The position numbers and the translations under genes were made by a program. A model generated the notes under the pieces. It had not been told where the DNA came from. It ran no database searches and saw only the letters and a list, made by a program, of their open reading frames with translations. From Meandrina meandrites (lineage: Eukaryota; Cnidaria; Anthozoa; Scleractinia; Meandrinidae): 64,000 bases of DNA. Of the stretch, positions 11,677 to 23,299 are shown in pieces (the stretch's first letter is position 1; every line of letters begins with the position of its first letter). Location of the stretch: positions 44,810,315-44,874,314 of the forward strand of contig OY855904.1 of the NCBI GenBank assembly GCA_963693305.1. Direction: 5' to 3'.

Positions 11677-12511
11677 GCGTTACCAATCGATGAAGTTGAT
11701 GATCGATTTAAATCGATATCAGTTGATGGCAATCAATATCAATTAATCGATTGATATTGATAATCGATGACCAATCGATGACAAAGATTTTTGTGACCTT
11801 ATCGATTGGCATCGATTATTATCGATCGGCATTGATTATTATCGATTGGCATCGGTTATTATCGATTGTCATTGATTGCTATTGATTGTCATCGATTGTT
11901 ATTGATTATCCCAATACAGTTTTTGTACTCTCTAAATTACCTTAAGCCTGGTTTGTGATTCAGTGTTCTTTCCAAAATACAAGAAGGAGATTACTTTGCC
12001 AGATTCAACAATTTTACAAATTATAAAGATCGCATTTATATATTAAGTATCTAATGTTTCTGGATTGTCCTTTCCCTGTCTTGGCATCTCCACCTCCCCT
12101 TTCCGGGCCCTTTTGATCCACCACGGTAGCTCCTATCACACCCAGGTGTCACGGTACTAGCGGATGAACAATAAATTAACAAACAACATACATCAGAGAT
12201 AAATTCAATGCATAAGTGATTTACTCTCCACAGAGGTTTTTTCCAATTTATTCTTGCTTTTGAGTTGCGAAGTGGTGAAACATGAGACATACACGAGGCA
12301 GCGAACACTCACCGCTACGCGACTTGTTTGTCGTCGCTTCGTGGCTCAATTTCACTTGCAACTTCAATCGATGCCAATTGATGAAATTTTTTGTGACTAT
12401 CGATTGGTCATCAATTTGCTGATACCAATCGATATCAATTAGCTAATTTTATCGATTGATATCAATTCATCGATTGAATTTCTGATCATCCATTTCATCG
12501 ATTGGTAACGC
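11677..12511. mobile_element. ATCGAT-rich MITE with GCGTTACCAATCGATGAA ends
   Basis: The left end GCGTTACCAATCGATGAA is inverted at the right end (TTCATCGATTGGTAACGC). Subterminal regions on both sides are dense in ATCGATT/ATCGATA words (about 11690-11900 and 12365-12500). The middle (12050-12350) is unrelated unique DNA with no recognisable gene. Confidence 0.8.
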
Positions 12512-12760
12512 CATCGATTCATATGTTTTGTTATATACAACACAACTTTGACAGCCAAGAGAATAACTTCAGTGTTGACACCCTGTAATTAAAATAGAAG
12601 AAAATTGGTATTAATTCTTTATTTTGACAATGGTTGGTCTTAACATTTGCCTTTCGATTCAAGGGTTGTCTGCTGTATGCTACAATTTAATTCAAATTTG
12701 AATTTGTTTTGTATTATTAGATTCACATGTTTGGTTGACTTTCACTGGGTTGCCTAATGC

Positions 12761-13204
12761 CCCGGGGGGGGGGGGGGGGGGGGGGGCACTTCCTATAAAT
12801 GGGCTAATGGGGATGTGCCGCTGGATGGGGTCGCATTTTCACGAGTGGACTGACTATAATGGGGTCGCTTTTTCAAGCATTTTTTATAGGGTGACTAGAA
12901 AGGGGTCACACTTTTGCGGGATTTTGAGAGTAAGAAAATTCTGGCAAGTTGTGATTTACAAACGGAAAGATTCACCGAAAAAAAAAAGTTACCGTATTCA
13001 TTGCTGTTGTTTAATATTTGACAAACGGCTCCCATTAAGTGACTAAGTTGGGGTCGTGAAAATTACATTTACCCAAAAGTGACTAAGATGGGGTCTATAA
13101 TTGGCCATAGAATATGACTATAATGGGGCAGGGGTTCTGAGAGGTTAGCGGCACATACCCAACAAAGATTGGCCCAAGTACCCCCCCCCCCCCCCCCCCC
13201 CGGG
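12761..13204. mobile_element. hAT-like MITE with poly-G/poly-C ends and 8-bp TSD
   Basis: The element starts CCCGGG plus a long G run and ends with a long C run plus CCCGGG. CCTAATGC is present immediately left (12753-12760) and right (13205-13212), an 8-bp duplication as made by hAT transposases. The interior repeats GTGACTA(A/G)…GGGGTC words. The 103-codon open frame inside is incidental. Confidence 0.85.
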
Positions 13205-13212
13205 CCTAATGC

Positions 13213-14560
13213 TTACAAAACTCAAATGCATACTTCAATTGACTGATGTTGAATACATCCATTTCAGTTTTATGTGCACATCAGCTATCTTTCAAATCAT
13301 TTGACATTCACTTTTCCAAAACCTTTTGCCCATGCTGTCTAAATAGGTTAATCACAAAAGTTTTATTTCAGGGTCTGTTTCATGGCAGATATATGTAAAT
13401 GATCATGAAAATTAATGTTCTGTTCATTTTATTGATACTGATGGAATTTTCTACTAAAAATAACTTTTTTCTTCACTAATCTTGAAACTTGTTATTCGTT
13501 TTCATGTTAGGAATCAGGTGAAGTATTAAAATAGTACCTTCACAGTTGTGTTCACATACTTCATCAGTATCATAAAATGTAATTGAATAACTTATTGGAT
13601 AGATATTGCAGTTACCTGCAGTTTATTGCTTTTGTGTGGATTGCAATTTGCCTTGCACCATCCATCCATGTGGTTCTGAAAGCGGAACTAATCCACCACC
13701 ATCTCCATTGCTGCCATGCACTTGGATGTTGCTGTGATGGTACTTCACACTGGATTTTTTGAAAACTTTTTCAAGTGACAAGCATCGTCATAACAAAATG
13801 CTTTCTGGAATAGGGGATACATAAATTAATGTGAATAATTGAACTCAGGTTATATATTCAATATGTATTGCAGTGCAACTACTATAAGTGGACCCACCCA
13901 CACAATTTTAAGGTTTACAGGCTTTGAGAGGTCCATGTCTGCCATTTTTTTTTCTTCTGTATTACTCAATGTACCAGTAACTTCTGAAATATAAATTTGT
14001 GGATTGAATTGTTCTTGTTCTTAATTACCTGGGTTCATTTAGCTAAGTTGTCTCGGTGGTGTCCCTGAAAATAGTCTTGCTGTTAAAATCATTGTGGAGG
14101 GGAGGGTATTGATATCTTTTTTAGGGCCTTGTAATCACTAATGGGAGGAAGCTAAATTGGCAAATTTGAAATATTTTGCACTCATTTCAGATAGTAGGTT
14201 TACATGGTGTAACATTAAAGGAGGTAGTATAGTATTGAATTACACTTAATTAATTTGAGTTCTAAACATACCTATGCTCCCAGGAGGGGGTGGGGGTACT
14301 CAGGATTCAAGTGACGGGGATGATAGAAGGATTTTTTTAGGGTTTGAAATTTTCAATTCTGGGATTTTATTGGGTAGGAAAATTTGGCAAGCATATTTTT
14401 GGTGGGCTTGATTTAAGTAGGGATTTTCTTGGGTGTTATTGACCTAGGCAAAGTGCTCTTGGATGTCTCTAGTGTTGTTAAACCAGATGAAGGAAAGATT
14501 ATTCATGATCTGATGATATGAAGAATAAACAAACACAAACATTCAAACCACTCTTTGAGA
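13213..14560. other. no gene recognised
   Basis: AT-rich DNA. Positions 14280-14450 (CAGGAGGGGGTGGGGGTACT and following TTTGGGATTTT-type repeats) look like part of a decayed transposon end but no partner end was found. Confidence 0.4.
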
Positions 14561-14564
14561 GCAG

Positions 14565-15152
14565 CCCCCTTTTCCAACTAGACAACCTGACAGAAATTCA
14601 CCTAGGCAAAGCCAAAACTAAGGACGTCTACCAGTTATAAAAAAAAAGACTTACACGAGGTGTCAGACTGGCCCAACAAAATGGAATCAAACCATGCAGC
14701 TGGATGGAGATACATGGAAAAAAAATATTTACCTCTCTGAAAAAACATTTGTAAGGAAACAAAATTAAGAGAATTTCAATAATTCAAACTCATTCATAGA
14801 ATTCTGTGTAGTAACAAAAAAGGAACTTTTTCCATATGGAATCAAAACGGATGACGAATATCTCTACTGCGGTGAACATGATTCAATTGATCACACTTTT
14901 ATTGATTACAAATTTGTTAAGAGCTTTGTAAAAAATGTCATCGACTGGTTTAATACTGTCAATAATTTGAATTTTACTCCAACAATGGAAGAAAAACTAT
15001 TTGGCATCATGTCTGGTCCATACCATTAAAGAAATTTAATTATACAACCATGTTTATGAGATTCTACATCTACACCTGTAAGATGCAAAGCAAAGCTATC
15101 CACCTCTCTACAAGTTTTCCTTGATAAAGTGTTATCTAAATACAGAATAGAA
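14565..15152 (+). pseudogene. L1-like LINE, ORF2 C-terminal (zinc-binding) remnant
   Basis: Broken plus-strand reading frames carry the end of an L1/Tx1-type ORF2: a THLGKAKTKD-like segment near 14590, then KLREFQ near 14768 and YCGEHDSIDHTFIDYKF near 14870-14920, resembling the Cys/His zinc-binding domain that follows reverse transcriptase in these elements. Stops and frameshifts separate the blocks. The element continues past a nested LINE to about 15810. Confidence 0.7.
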
Positions 15153-15610
15153 CATCTTTCTTAATAATATAATTGACTTATAATAATATAATTGACTTAT
15201 ATTGCGCAATTATCAATATAAAATTTTCAGCTGCGCATTACAATGTTTAAGAAAATAATACTTACAAACCCTTAACATTACTTAAAAATCCTAAAAACAT
15301 CTCTAGTACAAGTTCTAATAATAAAATAAATAATCAGCTAAAAAAACGCCTTCTGAAACAAATGTGTTTTAAGAGACTTTTTAAAACTATTTACAAAGGA
15401 GATATTTCTAATAAAAAGGGGAAGATTGTTCCATAATTTGGGGGCAGCCATATAAAATGATCGGTCACCCAGCGTAGTTAAAGACTTGCAAGTTCTAAAG
15501 TTGAGAAGTATACCACTGTTTGATCTTAAACTATATCTACCACTAGTGTCCTTAACAGATATAAGTTCGGAAATGTATGGCGGAGCAAGTCCGTGTAAGT
15601 CTTAATCATT
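15153..15610 (-). mobile_element. CR1/L2-like LINE 3' end, nested, with TSD
   Basis: On the minus strand, about 15603 to a stop at 15338, an uninterrupted frame encodes the C-terminal tail typical of CR1/L2/Rex-type reverse transcriptases: GLAPPYISELI, then SGRYSLRS, GDRSFYMAAPKLWNNLP and SFKKSLKTHLF. The 3' tail beyond the stop ends in tandem TAATATAATTGACTTA units (15170-15200). GAATAGAA occurs at 15145-15152 and again at 15611-15618, consistent with insertion into the L1-like element. The copy is 5'-truncated. Confidence 0.8.
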
Positions 15611-15812
15611 GAATAGAAAAAAAACTCTTCCTCCAAAGCACTATAAGTAACAGGCACCTGTAACAATGTAAAAACAGCTCTTGTAACAATGTAAATACTG
15701 TACTTGTAAACACACTTATAATCCTTTGCACTTGTAGCACTTGTAATAATGTAAACATTGTACCATGTAAACACATGCAGATAACAAGTAAAGATCAATT
15801 AAAAAAAAAGGT
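15611..15812 (+). mobile_element. probable L1-like LINE 3' UTR and A-tail
   Basis: After the nested LINE the DNA has repeated CTTGTAACAATGTAAA-type words and ends in an A-rich tail (AATTAAAAAAAAAGG). Its position suggests it is the 3' end of the element at 14565-15152. Confidence 0.5.
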
Positions 15813-16389
15813 ATTTTAATTAGAGGACGTGATACTTTCACACCTGTTTGCGCACAACTAATTATGCAAATTACCGTCGTGTGTCAAGCCGACGAGGCAT
15901 AATTTTTACAACTTTGTGACATTCTACTGATAGAAGAATGGTCATCACAACGAATAGAGTGCACTGTCATGATAATTTGCTCTAGAATTAGTTGATCATT
16001 GCTCCACATTATTAATTAGGCATGTATTTGCGCAGTAAATAAATTTTATTGTCTTTATTGAATGAATTAATTAGGGCTAGTAAAATGGAATAACAGCTTG
16101 CCCTTCGTCTCACCCTACAGAGGTGAACACTTTTCCATGTTGAAATTCTTATATATATTGCCTCTATTGACAATTACAAAAATGGTTACCAGCAAAAATG
16201 TGTGCCTGGAGAGTAAGTGAAGATTTTAAAATAAATTATGTGTTATTACTCAATTTGTTGAAGTTTACTACTTCCTTTCCAGTTAGACTACTTAGAAAGC
16301 CAACTGAGCTACGAGAAACTTGTTGTGAGCTTGGCCATTTACTAGGTTGATATGTGACACGTGTCCTGCATACTGCTAGGATCAGCAAT
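15813..16389. other. no feature recognised; weak minus-strand frame
   Basis: A minus-strand frame, 16481 down to 16236 (81 codons), has a hydrophobic stretch (FCAVIMLATLLILAVC) that could be a signal anchor. It overlaps a tandem repeat and has no other support. Confidence 0.25.
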
Positions 16390-16660
16390 GTTGCTAACAT
16401 AATAACAGCACAAAAGTTGAAATAATCCATGTTTCTAAAATGTTCTACACATAACAAACTAATGATTGCCTTAGAGTTCAATCGCTGACATCATAACAGC
16501 ACAAAAGTTGAAATAATCCAACTTTCCAAAATGTTCTTCAACATAACAAACTGACGATATTGGCTTAGAGTCCAATAGCTAACATAATAATGTCACAAAA
16601 GTTCAAATAATCTTCAGGAGTTTCAAAAAAGTTCTAAAACATAACAAACTAACAGTTGGC
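16390..16660. repeat. tandem repeat, ~100-bp unit, 3 diverged copies
   Basis: Units near 16395, 16490 and 16579 share CATAATA/CATCATAACAGCACAAAAGTTGAAATAATC and ACATAACAAACT. Confidence 0.8.
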
Positions 16661-16932
16661 TCTTAAAGGTGAAATGAACCAAAATTTAGAATTTTCTTTT
16701 CTTAGGCCAATTTGTTGAATAAGAACCAAATAAACATATTCCGAAATTTCAAAGTAATTGGACTTTGCAAAACAGAGAAATTTCAAGTTGAAAAATTATT
16801 TTGGCCTTCATAATCGTAGAGCGCTCGGGAAAATTGTTGGGAAATTTTCAGAACTAAAAATTGTGACGTCAGTATTGGTGTGCTGTGAAATTGTGAGAAA
16901 TTCAAAGTCTTTTAGTGATGAAGCTCACAAGA

Positions 16933-17400
16933 ATGGAACATCGTGGTGTTTTGTGCAGCGCTAAACTGCTTAAATAAGTACGTTTAAGTTTCCAGCAAAT
17001 CCAAAGCTCAGGAAACAATGGCTTTTGAACATGAAAAGAAATTAGAATTTAAGCCAGACAAGAACACTTGTATTTGTGCGGTTCATTTTACCGAAGACTG
17101 CTTCAGAGAAAATCTGGTGATACGTAGGTTTCTGGGTTCTGATTTCAAGCCGCTAAGCCTCCACCTCAAAGTGAAAGAGGATGCTGTGCTGACTATTTTT
17201 TTTTTGTTTGAAAAAGAAATCACAGGGAAGAATGCCTCCCAAAGCACAAAGACCCCACTGTCCGTTCAGCTTTTGCTAAAAAAAAGGAAGTTAGAGGTAT
17301 GCATTTTGCAGCCTTTCTTACTCTACCTAGAGCTAGATAGTGTTTTTGTTATGATTATTAGCACTTTTACTTTGCTGGTTTGGCTCAGGTCATGATCAAG
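16933..17400 (+). pseudogene. THAP-domain gene remnant (frameshifted)
   Basis: THAP is a C2CH zinc-binding DNA-binding domain used by chromatin proteins and P-element-like transposases. Pieces occur in three frames in the expected order: MEHRGVLC start at 16933 with CAALNC in an adjacent frame; FKFPANPKLRKQWLLNMKR near 16985-17045; then KNTCICAVHFTEDCF near 17060-17105, which has the Cys-x2-His-Phe signature. A further stretch (SDFKPLSL, then Lys-rich) follows to about 17300. At least two frameshifts are needed to join them, so it cannot encode a normal THAP protein. Confidence 0.7.
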
Positions 17401-17473
17401 TATTAAAACTTGAGGCTTCTTTCAAATTCACAAATTCCTCAAATTTTAATACTTGCTTAAGAAAAAAAAAATA

Positions 17474-18772
17474 GTCCTCAAACAAAAAGTTACACTTGGA
17501 GCCAAAAATCACCTCAAATATTCTGTCGTTTGGATTATTGGCTAATATCAAACAACTTGCAAGACTTCATGGATTCAACAGCTATCACTCCAGCACTCAA
17601 AACAGATCATGCTGCCATTGAGCTCATCTTAACTAACTCCAGACAAGAAGCCAAAGGTCCAGGCTACTGGAAAATGAATGTCTCTCTTCTGGAGGATGAA
17701 AACTATCTCAGTAATTTAAAAGATAATATTCCAGAATGGAAAAGGTTAGGTGTAGAAAGCCTTTCTGATAAGCGCAGCATTTGGGACTGGTTGAAGTATA
17801 ACATTCGAAATCATGCTATTTCATACTCTAAACAAAAGGCGAAAGAACGTAATAGAAAACTAACAGAATTACAAACTGCATATGAAGAAGCAGCAAAGAA
17901 GTTTGAAGAAGACCCTACCCCTATAAATCAAAATTGTTTAAATGAAGCAAAAGAAATTTTCGAACATTTTTATCAAGAAAAAACTAAAGGCATAATTGTT
18001 CGTGCCAGAGTTCGTTGGCACGAACATGGCCAAAGAAATACAAAATATTTTTTAAATCTAGAAAAACGAAATAACGTGAAAAAACATATACGGAAATTAT
18101 TTGTTAGTGGGGTGATTACAACGGACCCTTTCAAAATAATGAATGAACAAAAAAGTTTTTATCAAAATTTGTACAAGTCAACATTTACGGAGAATGATAA
18201 TAAATCTGGAGATGATTTTTTAAGACAATTAAATATACCTAAATTGTCAGAAGAGCAAAAACAATCTTGCGAAGGAGCCATATCTCTTGAAGAAGCAAAA
18301 GCAACCTTGGACACTTTTCAAACTAATAAATCACCTGGTAATGATGGGATACCAGTTGAATTTTACAAATCATGTTGGGACCTTATTAGTGATTCTTTCA
18401 TAGAATGTGTTAATGAAGCCTTCAAATATGGAGAAATGTCTAGCTCCCAAAAACAAGCAGTTATTACATTAATTGAGAAACAAGGCAAAGACAGGACATT
18501 TATAGAAAATTGGCGCCCGATTTCTCTCATCAATGTGGATGCGAAAATAATGTCAAAGACAATCGCAATTAGAATTAAAAATGTCTTACCATATATTATT
18601 CATCAGAACCAAACAGGGTACGTCAAGGATCGTTACATCGGAGAGACAGTTAGATCTATTTTTGATATAATGGAATTCACAGATACTGAAAATGTTCCAG
18701 GCATTTTGATTTTATTTAGATACCGACTCATGCCATGCAATTCAAAAGAAGAGATTTCTTTATTTTTGCTAG
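17474..18772 (+). pseudogene. L1-like LINE ORF2 fragment (end of EN, start of RT)
   Basis: Open frame of over 400 codons. It starts inside the endonuclease C-terminus: CRLDYWLIS at 17524 and the TDHAAIEL motif near 17605 that closes the EN domain. A coiled, Lys/Glu-rich linker follows (RWHEHGQRNTKYFLNLEKR near 18015). Reverse-transcriptase motifs then appear: SPGNDGIPVEFYK near 18330, ENWRPISLINVDAKIMSK near 18506 and NQTGYVKDRYIGE near 18607. The frame leaves the family just before the first catalytic Asp of motif A (after VPGILILF, 18715) and stops at 18777. So the catalytic RT core and 3' end are missing. Both ends are truncated; the upstream side begins at an A-rich run. Confidence 0.9.
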
Positions 18773-18774
18773 GA

Positions 18775-18843
18775 TAACCCTATGCTAACCCTAACCCTAA
18801 CCTAACCTAACCTAGCCCTAACCTTACCCTAACCCCTAGGGTT
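18775..18843 (-). repeat. degenerate interstitial telomeric repeat (TTAGGG on minus)
   Basis: About 70 bp of CCCTAA-type units (ACCCTAACC, CCTAACCTAACC, CCCTAACCC) directly abut the truncated LINE. The metazoan telomere repeat is TTAGGG, so this is an internal telomeric-like tract. Confidence 0.85.
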
Positions 18844-19971
18844 AATGTTTGTAGAGTTAAAACAGTAATCGGTTCAACTTCGCTGATTTCATTGTTTCGG
18901 GAACAAAAGGTTTCTTTCGTCAAAGTCCAGTTTTTGCATGCGTAATTTGTGGGAAACAAGGCAGACAACAGCGGAAAAAAATACAGGAACCTGTTTAACA
19001 GACGTAAACAAACTCGCATGCGAAATTTTGAGTTGTTTTGACAATGTTCAATTTTGCCAAGATTTGCCAAGGACGTTTTTGTCCGCGGCCTTTCAATTTA
19101 AAACTATATCTACAACAGAAGGATTAGTGCAAAAATTCTGCATGGTATGATCTACCGCTTAATTTACAAATATCTGCCAGAAAAAATAAAATGATTCGAA
19201 AATTCTGCACGACATCTGCCACGTAATTTACTACTTTATCGACAACTGCACAATATCATCTGATGCTTAAATAGGGACTATACAAGCAACAAAAACCTGC
19301 CCTGCTGTGCAAAATGTATCATGTCAAAACATACATGTCCATTTCAAAGCGACGATCTCCTGCAATCTTTAAAGTTCGCTGAAAATACAATGTGAATTGA
19401 TTTTAGAAATAATTGAAATGGTACCAAAAATACTGTTCTCCTCCAGCCGTTAAACAAAAACAGGATATTAAATAAGCTCATACCAACAGAAAATCTGCTG
19501 ATTTTATGCTGTAAAAATATCAGCAAATTAACATTTATCTGCTTTTCCATATTGCAGCATAAATCTATTTACGTAACGAAAGTCTACAGCAATCTCGGCT
19601 TTGCTGGAAAAGGAATGAAGAAGTTCCTTAACCAGGCTTTCCGTAACCAACATTAACATTTTTTCATTTACATTACTAAGATCCTAATTTTTTCCTACTG
19701 TACAAGCTACATTATTTGAAACTGACTTTTCCCAGGCCAAATATTACAACTCAAAAGATAATTCTCTGAATTTTAAGAATTCTAATTCCCTTAAATTTTC
19801 TGATCTGTGGCAACCCTGCAGCTATCTAGACAATGCACAGTAAAAAATTCTGACACTAGCTTTTTTTTGGATTCTAAAAATGTACTATTGTTATTTTAAT
19901 TTGTAATTATATATCTTTTATTGGTACTGTCCTTGCTGATGTTGCTTGACTCCACTGTCAACTTTTGGCAG
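18844..19971. other. no gene recognised
   Basis: AT-rich DNA without convincing coding frames or clear repeats. Confidence 0.4.
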
Positions 19972-20062
19972 ACAACATGTTGATCAAGTGCTCAACAAAA
20001 TTGCCTGCCTTCCATTATTGAGCATAGCAAGAAATGCATTTCCTATAAGAGAGAAGCATAAG
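19972..20062 (+). CDS. candidate internal exon, unknown gene
   Basis: CTTTTGGCAG acceptor, 91 nt open, then GTATGT donor after AAG. The open frame reads QHVDQVLNKIACLPLLSI and then ARNAFPIREKHK, an ordinary amphipathic protein sequence. Family unknown; no partner exon identified. Confidence 0.3.
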
Positions 20063-20266
20063 GTATGTAAGAAATATGCACATCAAATGTCCACCCTGTG
20101 TAAGGAGAGGGGAAAGGACTTTGGTGAGAGTTAATGAAAGGTTTATTTAGCCAATGTTTTTTTTATTTTTGTTTTATTTTTTTTGTTTTTTATTTAACAG
20201 AATAGCACTAGATGAAGTTATAAAAGATCTTTAATTCCCTTCCACATACTAATATGCCTACTGAGA

Positions 20267-20437
20267 CAGTGGGAGATCTAGGAAAGGGGCCAAGGAGGCC
20301 CGGGCCTCTACCTTATTTTTAGGCCAAAAAGAGGCCCGTAGGGTCCAGAAAAATTATTTTTGGAGTGCCCCCATATTCCAGGGTCTGGGTGATTGCCCCC
20401 ACCCCCTCCCTTATCTGAAGGTCTTGATCCACCACTG
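20267..20437. mobile_element. short MITE, CAGTGG-GGATC family, 5-bp TSD
   Basis: Ends CAGTGGGAGATCTAGG and …CTTGATCCACCACTG. TGAGA is present at 20262-20266 and again at 20438-20442. 171 bp long, related to 9744-9911. Interior is GC-rich (GGCCCGGGCCTC, GAGGCCCG) with no coding. Confidence 0.85.
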
Positions 20438-20929
20438 TGAGATGGCCTCATAAGAATTTTGTTGTCAGCGTCATTGCTAGTTAGTACAATGTACATATAT
20501 TGTATCAACAAAACCCTGACAAGACAGGATGTAATGGTGTCATCAACATTTGAATGACATATTTTCATTTTCAGACGCAGCACAGTTGTCTCATTCATAG
20601 CCAATGAGTAGTCATATGGGATCATACAGATCCATTTTGACAGGTACTCATCAAATGACGTAATCAATCAAAAACTCCGCCCCTTTTGACGACAATAGAT
20701 TGCCATAGCAACCGAGTTTGATGGATGGGTTTTTGCATTGTCATGACAACGGATCACATGACCTGATTTGCCTAAAGGGGAGCCTCATTTTGGTGTTAAT
20801 ATGGACTGAGCCTCGTTTGGCTGTTTCAGTGACCGGAAGTGAAAAAAACAAACCCGAAATAGTGTACAAAATATTTATTTTTCCTAAAATGCTTACAATG
20901 CGGGACGTTCTTGCCTCAGGTCCTAGTGA

Positions 20930-21093
20930 CCGGCGTATATACGTATATAAAAAGATAGATTTTTGGACATACTATATATCCTGTATGTTTTATTGCGATT
21001 GCTTAAATATTCTGGAAGTTACGGAGGGGGCGCGGAATCCCCCCCCCCCCCCCCCGGTCTGAAAAGATCCAAAAAAGCCCGGTATGAATAGGG
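20930..21093. mobile_element. piggyBac-like MITE, partial copy (right end)
   Basis: Matches the right part of 40092-40609: AAAAAGATAGATTTTTGGAC, CTGGAAGT, AAAAAAGCCCGGTATGAATAGGG, then TTAA at 21094-21097. It has an extra poly-C tract (21037-21055). No matching left end found. Confidence 0.7.
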
Positions 21094-21127
21094 TTAAGGT
21101 ATGTGTTTAATGAACATTTAATTAATT

Positions 21128-21205
21128 GAAAAACAGAAAGGCTGACCGTACGGTTGGATTGAACTATAGCTCAATCCAACCGTATGGTCAGCCTTTCTGT
21201 TTTTC
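21128..21205. other. near-perfect 35-bp stem hairpin (miRNA-like or mini-foldback)
   Basis: Left arm 21128-21162 and right arm 21171-21205 are complementary over 35 bp with a single G-T pair, around an 8-nt loop (ACTATAGC). The stem core is CTGACCGTACGGTTGGATTG. It could be a precursor of a small RNA or a minimal foldback transposon; sequence alone does not decide. Confidence 0.85.
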
Positions 21206-21769
21206 AGTTTTTTGTATCCCAAATTTTGCTGATCAGATCCACCAGGATCCGGACCCTTTGCTTTGTCCGTTGACCCTTTCTCAAGTTTACAGTTTTCATA
21301 TATGCAAAGATTCCATTATCAGCAGCCGGCGTGCCAGAGCGCGTGACTCGAGTGCTGTTGATCGGTCATTCGGTCTGATCTAAGACTTGTCCAGGACTCT
21401 ACGATTGCGAGGAATTATATATACCTACGACATTTGCGTTTCACCGATACAACTAAATGAGCAGAAGCTTTGAAGTTTATTTATAAGGCCTTCCTGCCTT
21501 TGGCGCCAATAATATGAAAGTCTCAGCCATGTTTATCATATATATTTCAGGGCGGCAATTAAGCTCGTTATTCCCCGACTTCCCTATAAAATATCTTGAT
21601 GCTTAAGCAGCTCTTAACCTATATAAGTCGGTCATTTTTTTCGCAGATTCTTGGCGCGCACGAAAGGAAGTGATCAATTGCAAATCAAGGATAATAAAGA
21701 AAAGGGACTGGGGAGAGGGAGCAAAGTTAACGGTCAACCTCTCAAAATAGCGCATAAAAATATTTAAAA

Positions 21770-22370
21770 TCTGTTTGTACATAGGCCCTGCTGTTAGTAT
21801 TTTAAAACCAAATTGTAAATAGTCTACTCACCTGAACAAAAATTTAAATATGTTAAAAACAGACTCTTTTATGTGTATTATGAAATGCTAATCGTGAGTT
21901 GATGTTCAAAATAGGTTTCAATTATAATATTTAAAAAATATTTTATACTGGTAACTTGTCAACTACATTTCAAATATCTATTTGAAACCTCTTTGTATAC
22001 TGGTAGTTGGTAAACTACATTTTAAATCTACAACCATTGCCGATATTGCTTTCAAAACAGTGTTTATTTAGCATTTTTAAAGTATTTATACTAACTGTTT
22101 GTGGTCATAGTCTCAAAACAGATTTTACATCCACTATTTTAGCACTGTTTTAAGAAAAAAATACATTAAAAACAGATGGAAAATCTTTCCGGTGTCACAG
22201 AATACGTTTTAACTATATCTAAAATACAGTTCAAACAGTGAGTAAAACTGAAATTTTTTTTACAAAATAGCACAAAAATACCCTATGGTGGCTTCAAAAT
22301 AGTGTTTAAATCGTCAAAATACTGTCAAAACAGTTTTAAATCATTTTAAAAACAGCGTTGATTTGGTCAC
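21770..22370. repeat. low-complexity TTTTAAA/AAACAG-rich repeat
   Basis: Irregular reiteration of AAAACAGTTTTAAA-, ATAGTGTTTAAA- and AATACTGT-like words. The same vocabulary fills 46174-46830, so both belong to one AT-rich repeat type. Confidence 0.6.
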
Positions 22371-23299
22371 GCATTCGAAGGCTGGCGTGATTTAGTGCCG
22401 TTTTTGTACGATTTTGAATATTTTTTTGACAAGTGCTTAATCATTGGCCCAAACCAAACTTTGCACATTTTGAAAGTATCATCCATCTACAATATAAATA
22501 CCTATTTATATCCGAGATATGGCACATAGTGAAAAAGACGATTCTTTTGACCGACCGACTTTCATGGCGCGTGAGAATAGTCTGGTTTTGTTTACCGTCA
22601 AATAGTTAGATGAAACCAAAACTCTTGAAACTATGCTTCTTTGGACAAGGAAGAGTCATGCAATAAACCGGTTGTATTTTTTTTTTCTTCGCTTGATCGT
22701 TTTGGCATGCGAATAGGATGAAAATGGTCGATTTTCAGCCCAATTTGGACCCTCTGAATCGAGTCTAGACGCGAAATCAAAAATTTCGTTTCTCTCAGAA
22801 AAATAAAAATATTTGGAGACAAAAACAACATAACGTTTTTACTTTTACTAAAGGCTGACTATATGCAGAAGATGAGCGAACTATTTTTTTTCCCTTGCCG
22901 CACCTTGTTAGATTTTTCTTGAAACTTCCTCTTAAGAGCATAGCTTGTATTCTGAAGACCATCCAAGAAGAATAAGCTCGCAGAACCGAAGTACCCTGGT
23001 ACTAGTTCTTATCTATGTCCCGCTACAGTAAAATGCATTTCGGTTCAACATCGAGCTCTCGCTCTGAGTCTGTGAAATGTTATTATTACCCGACCCCAAA
23101 ATCTCCAATTGCTTGCACAGTTTCGTCTGGTATTGGAATTTTGAATATTTTGGTTGCCCCGCCTCTTGAACAACTCTTTTAACACTGTTTTATTGTGGCG
23201 ATATTAAAAAGATTTTAACAAGAAGATTAACGAAATAAAAGTTCCTTGACGTTTCGACGACTTCATGCCGTCATTATCGAAAGTGAAATGTGATATTAA
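22371..23299. other. no gene recognised
   Basis: Sequence just outside the left palindrome arm. No convincing frame or repeat. Confidence 0.4.

Noticed and set aside
20308..21062. 119- and 114-codon frames
   Set aside because: Built from MITE and poly-C/poly-Pro stretches; no coding signature.
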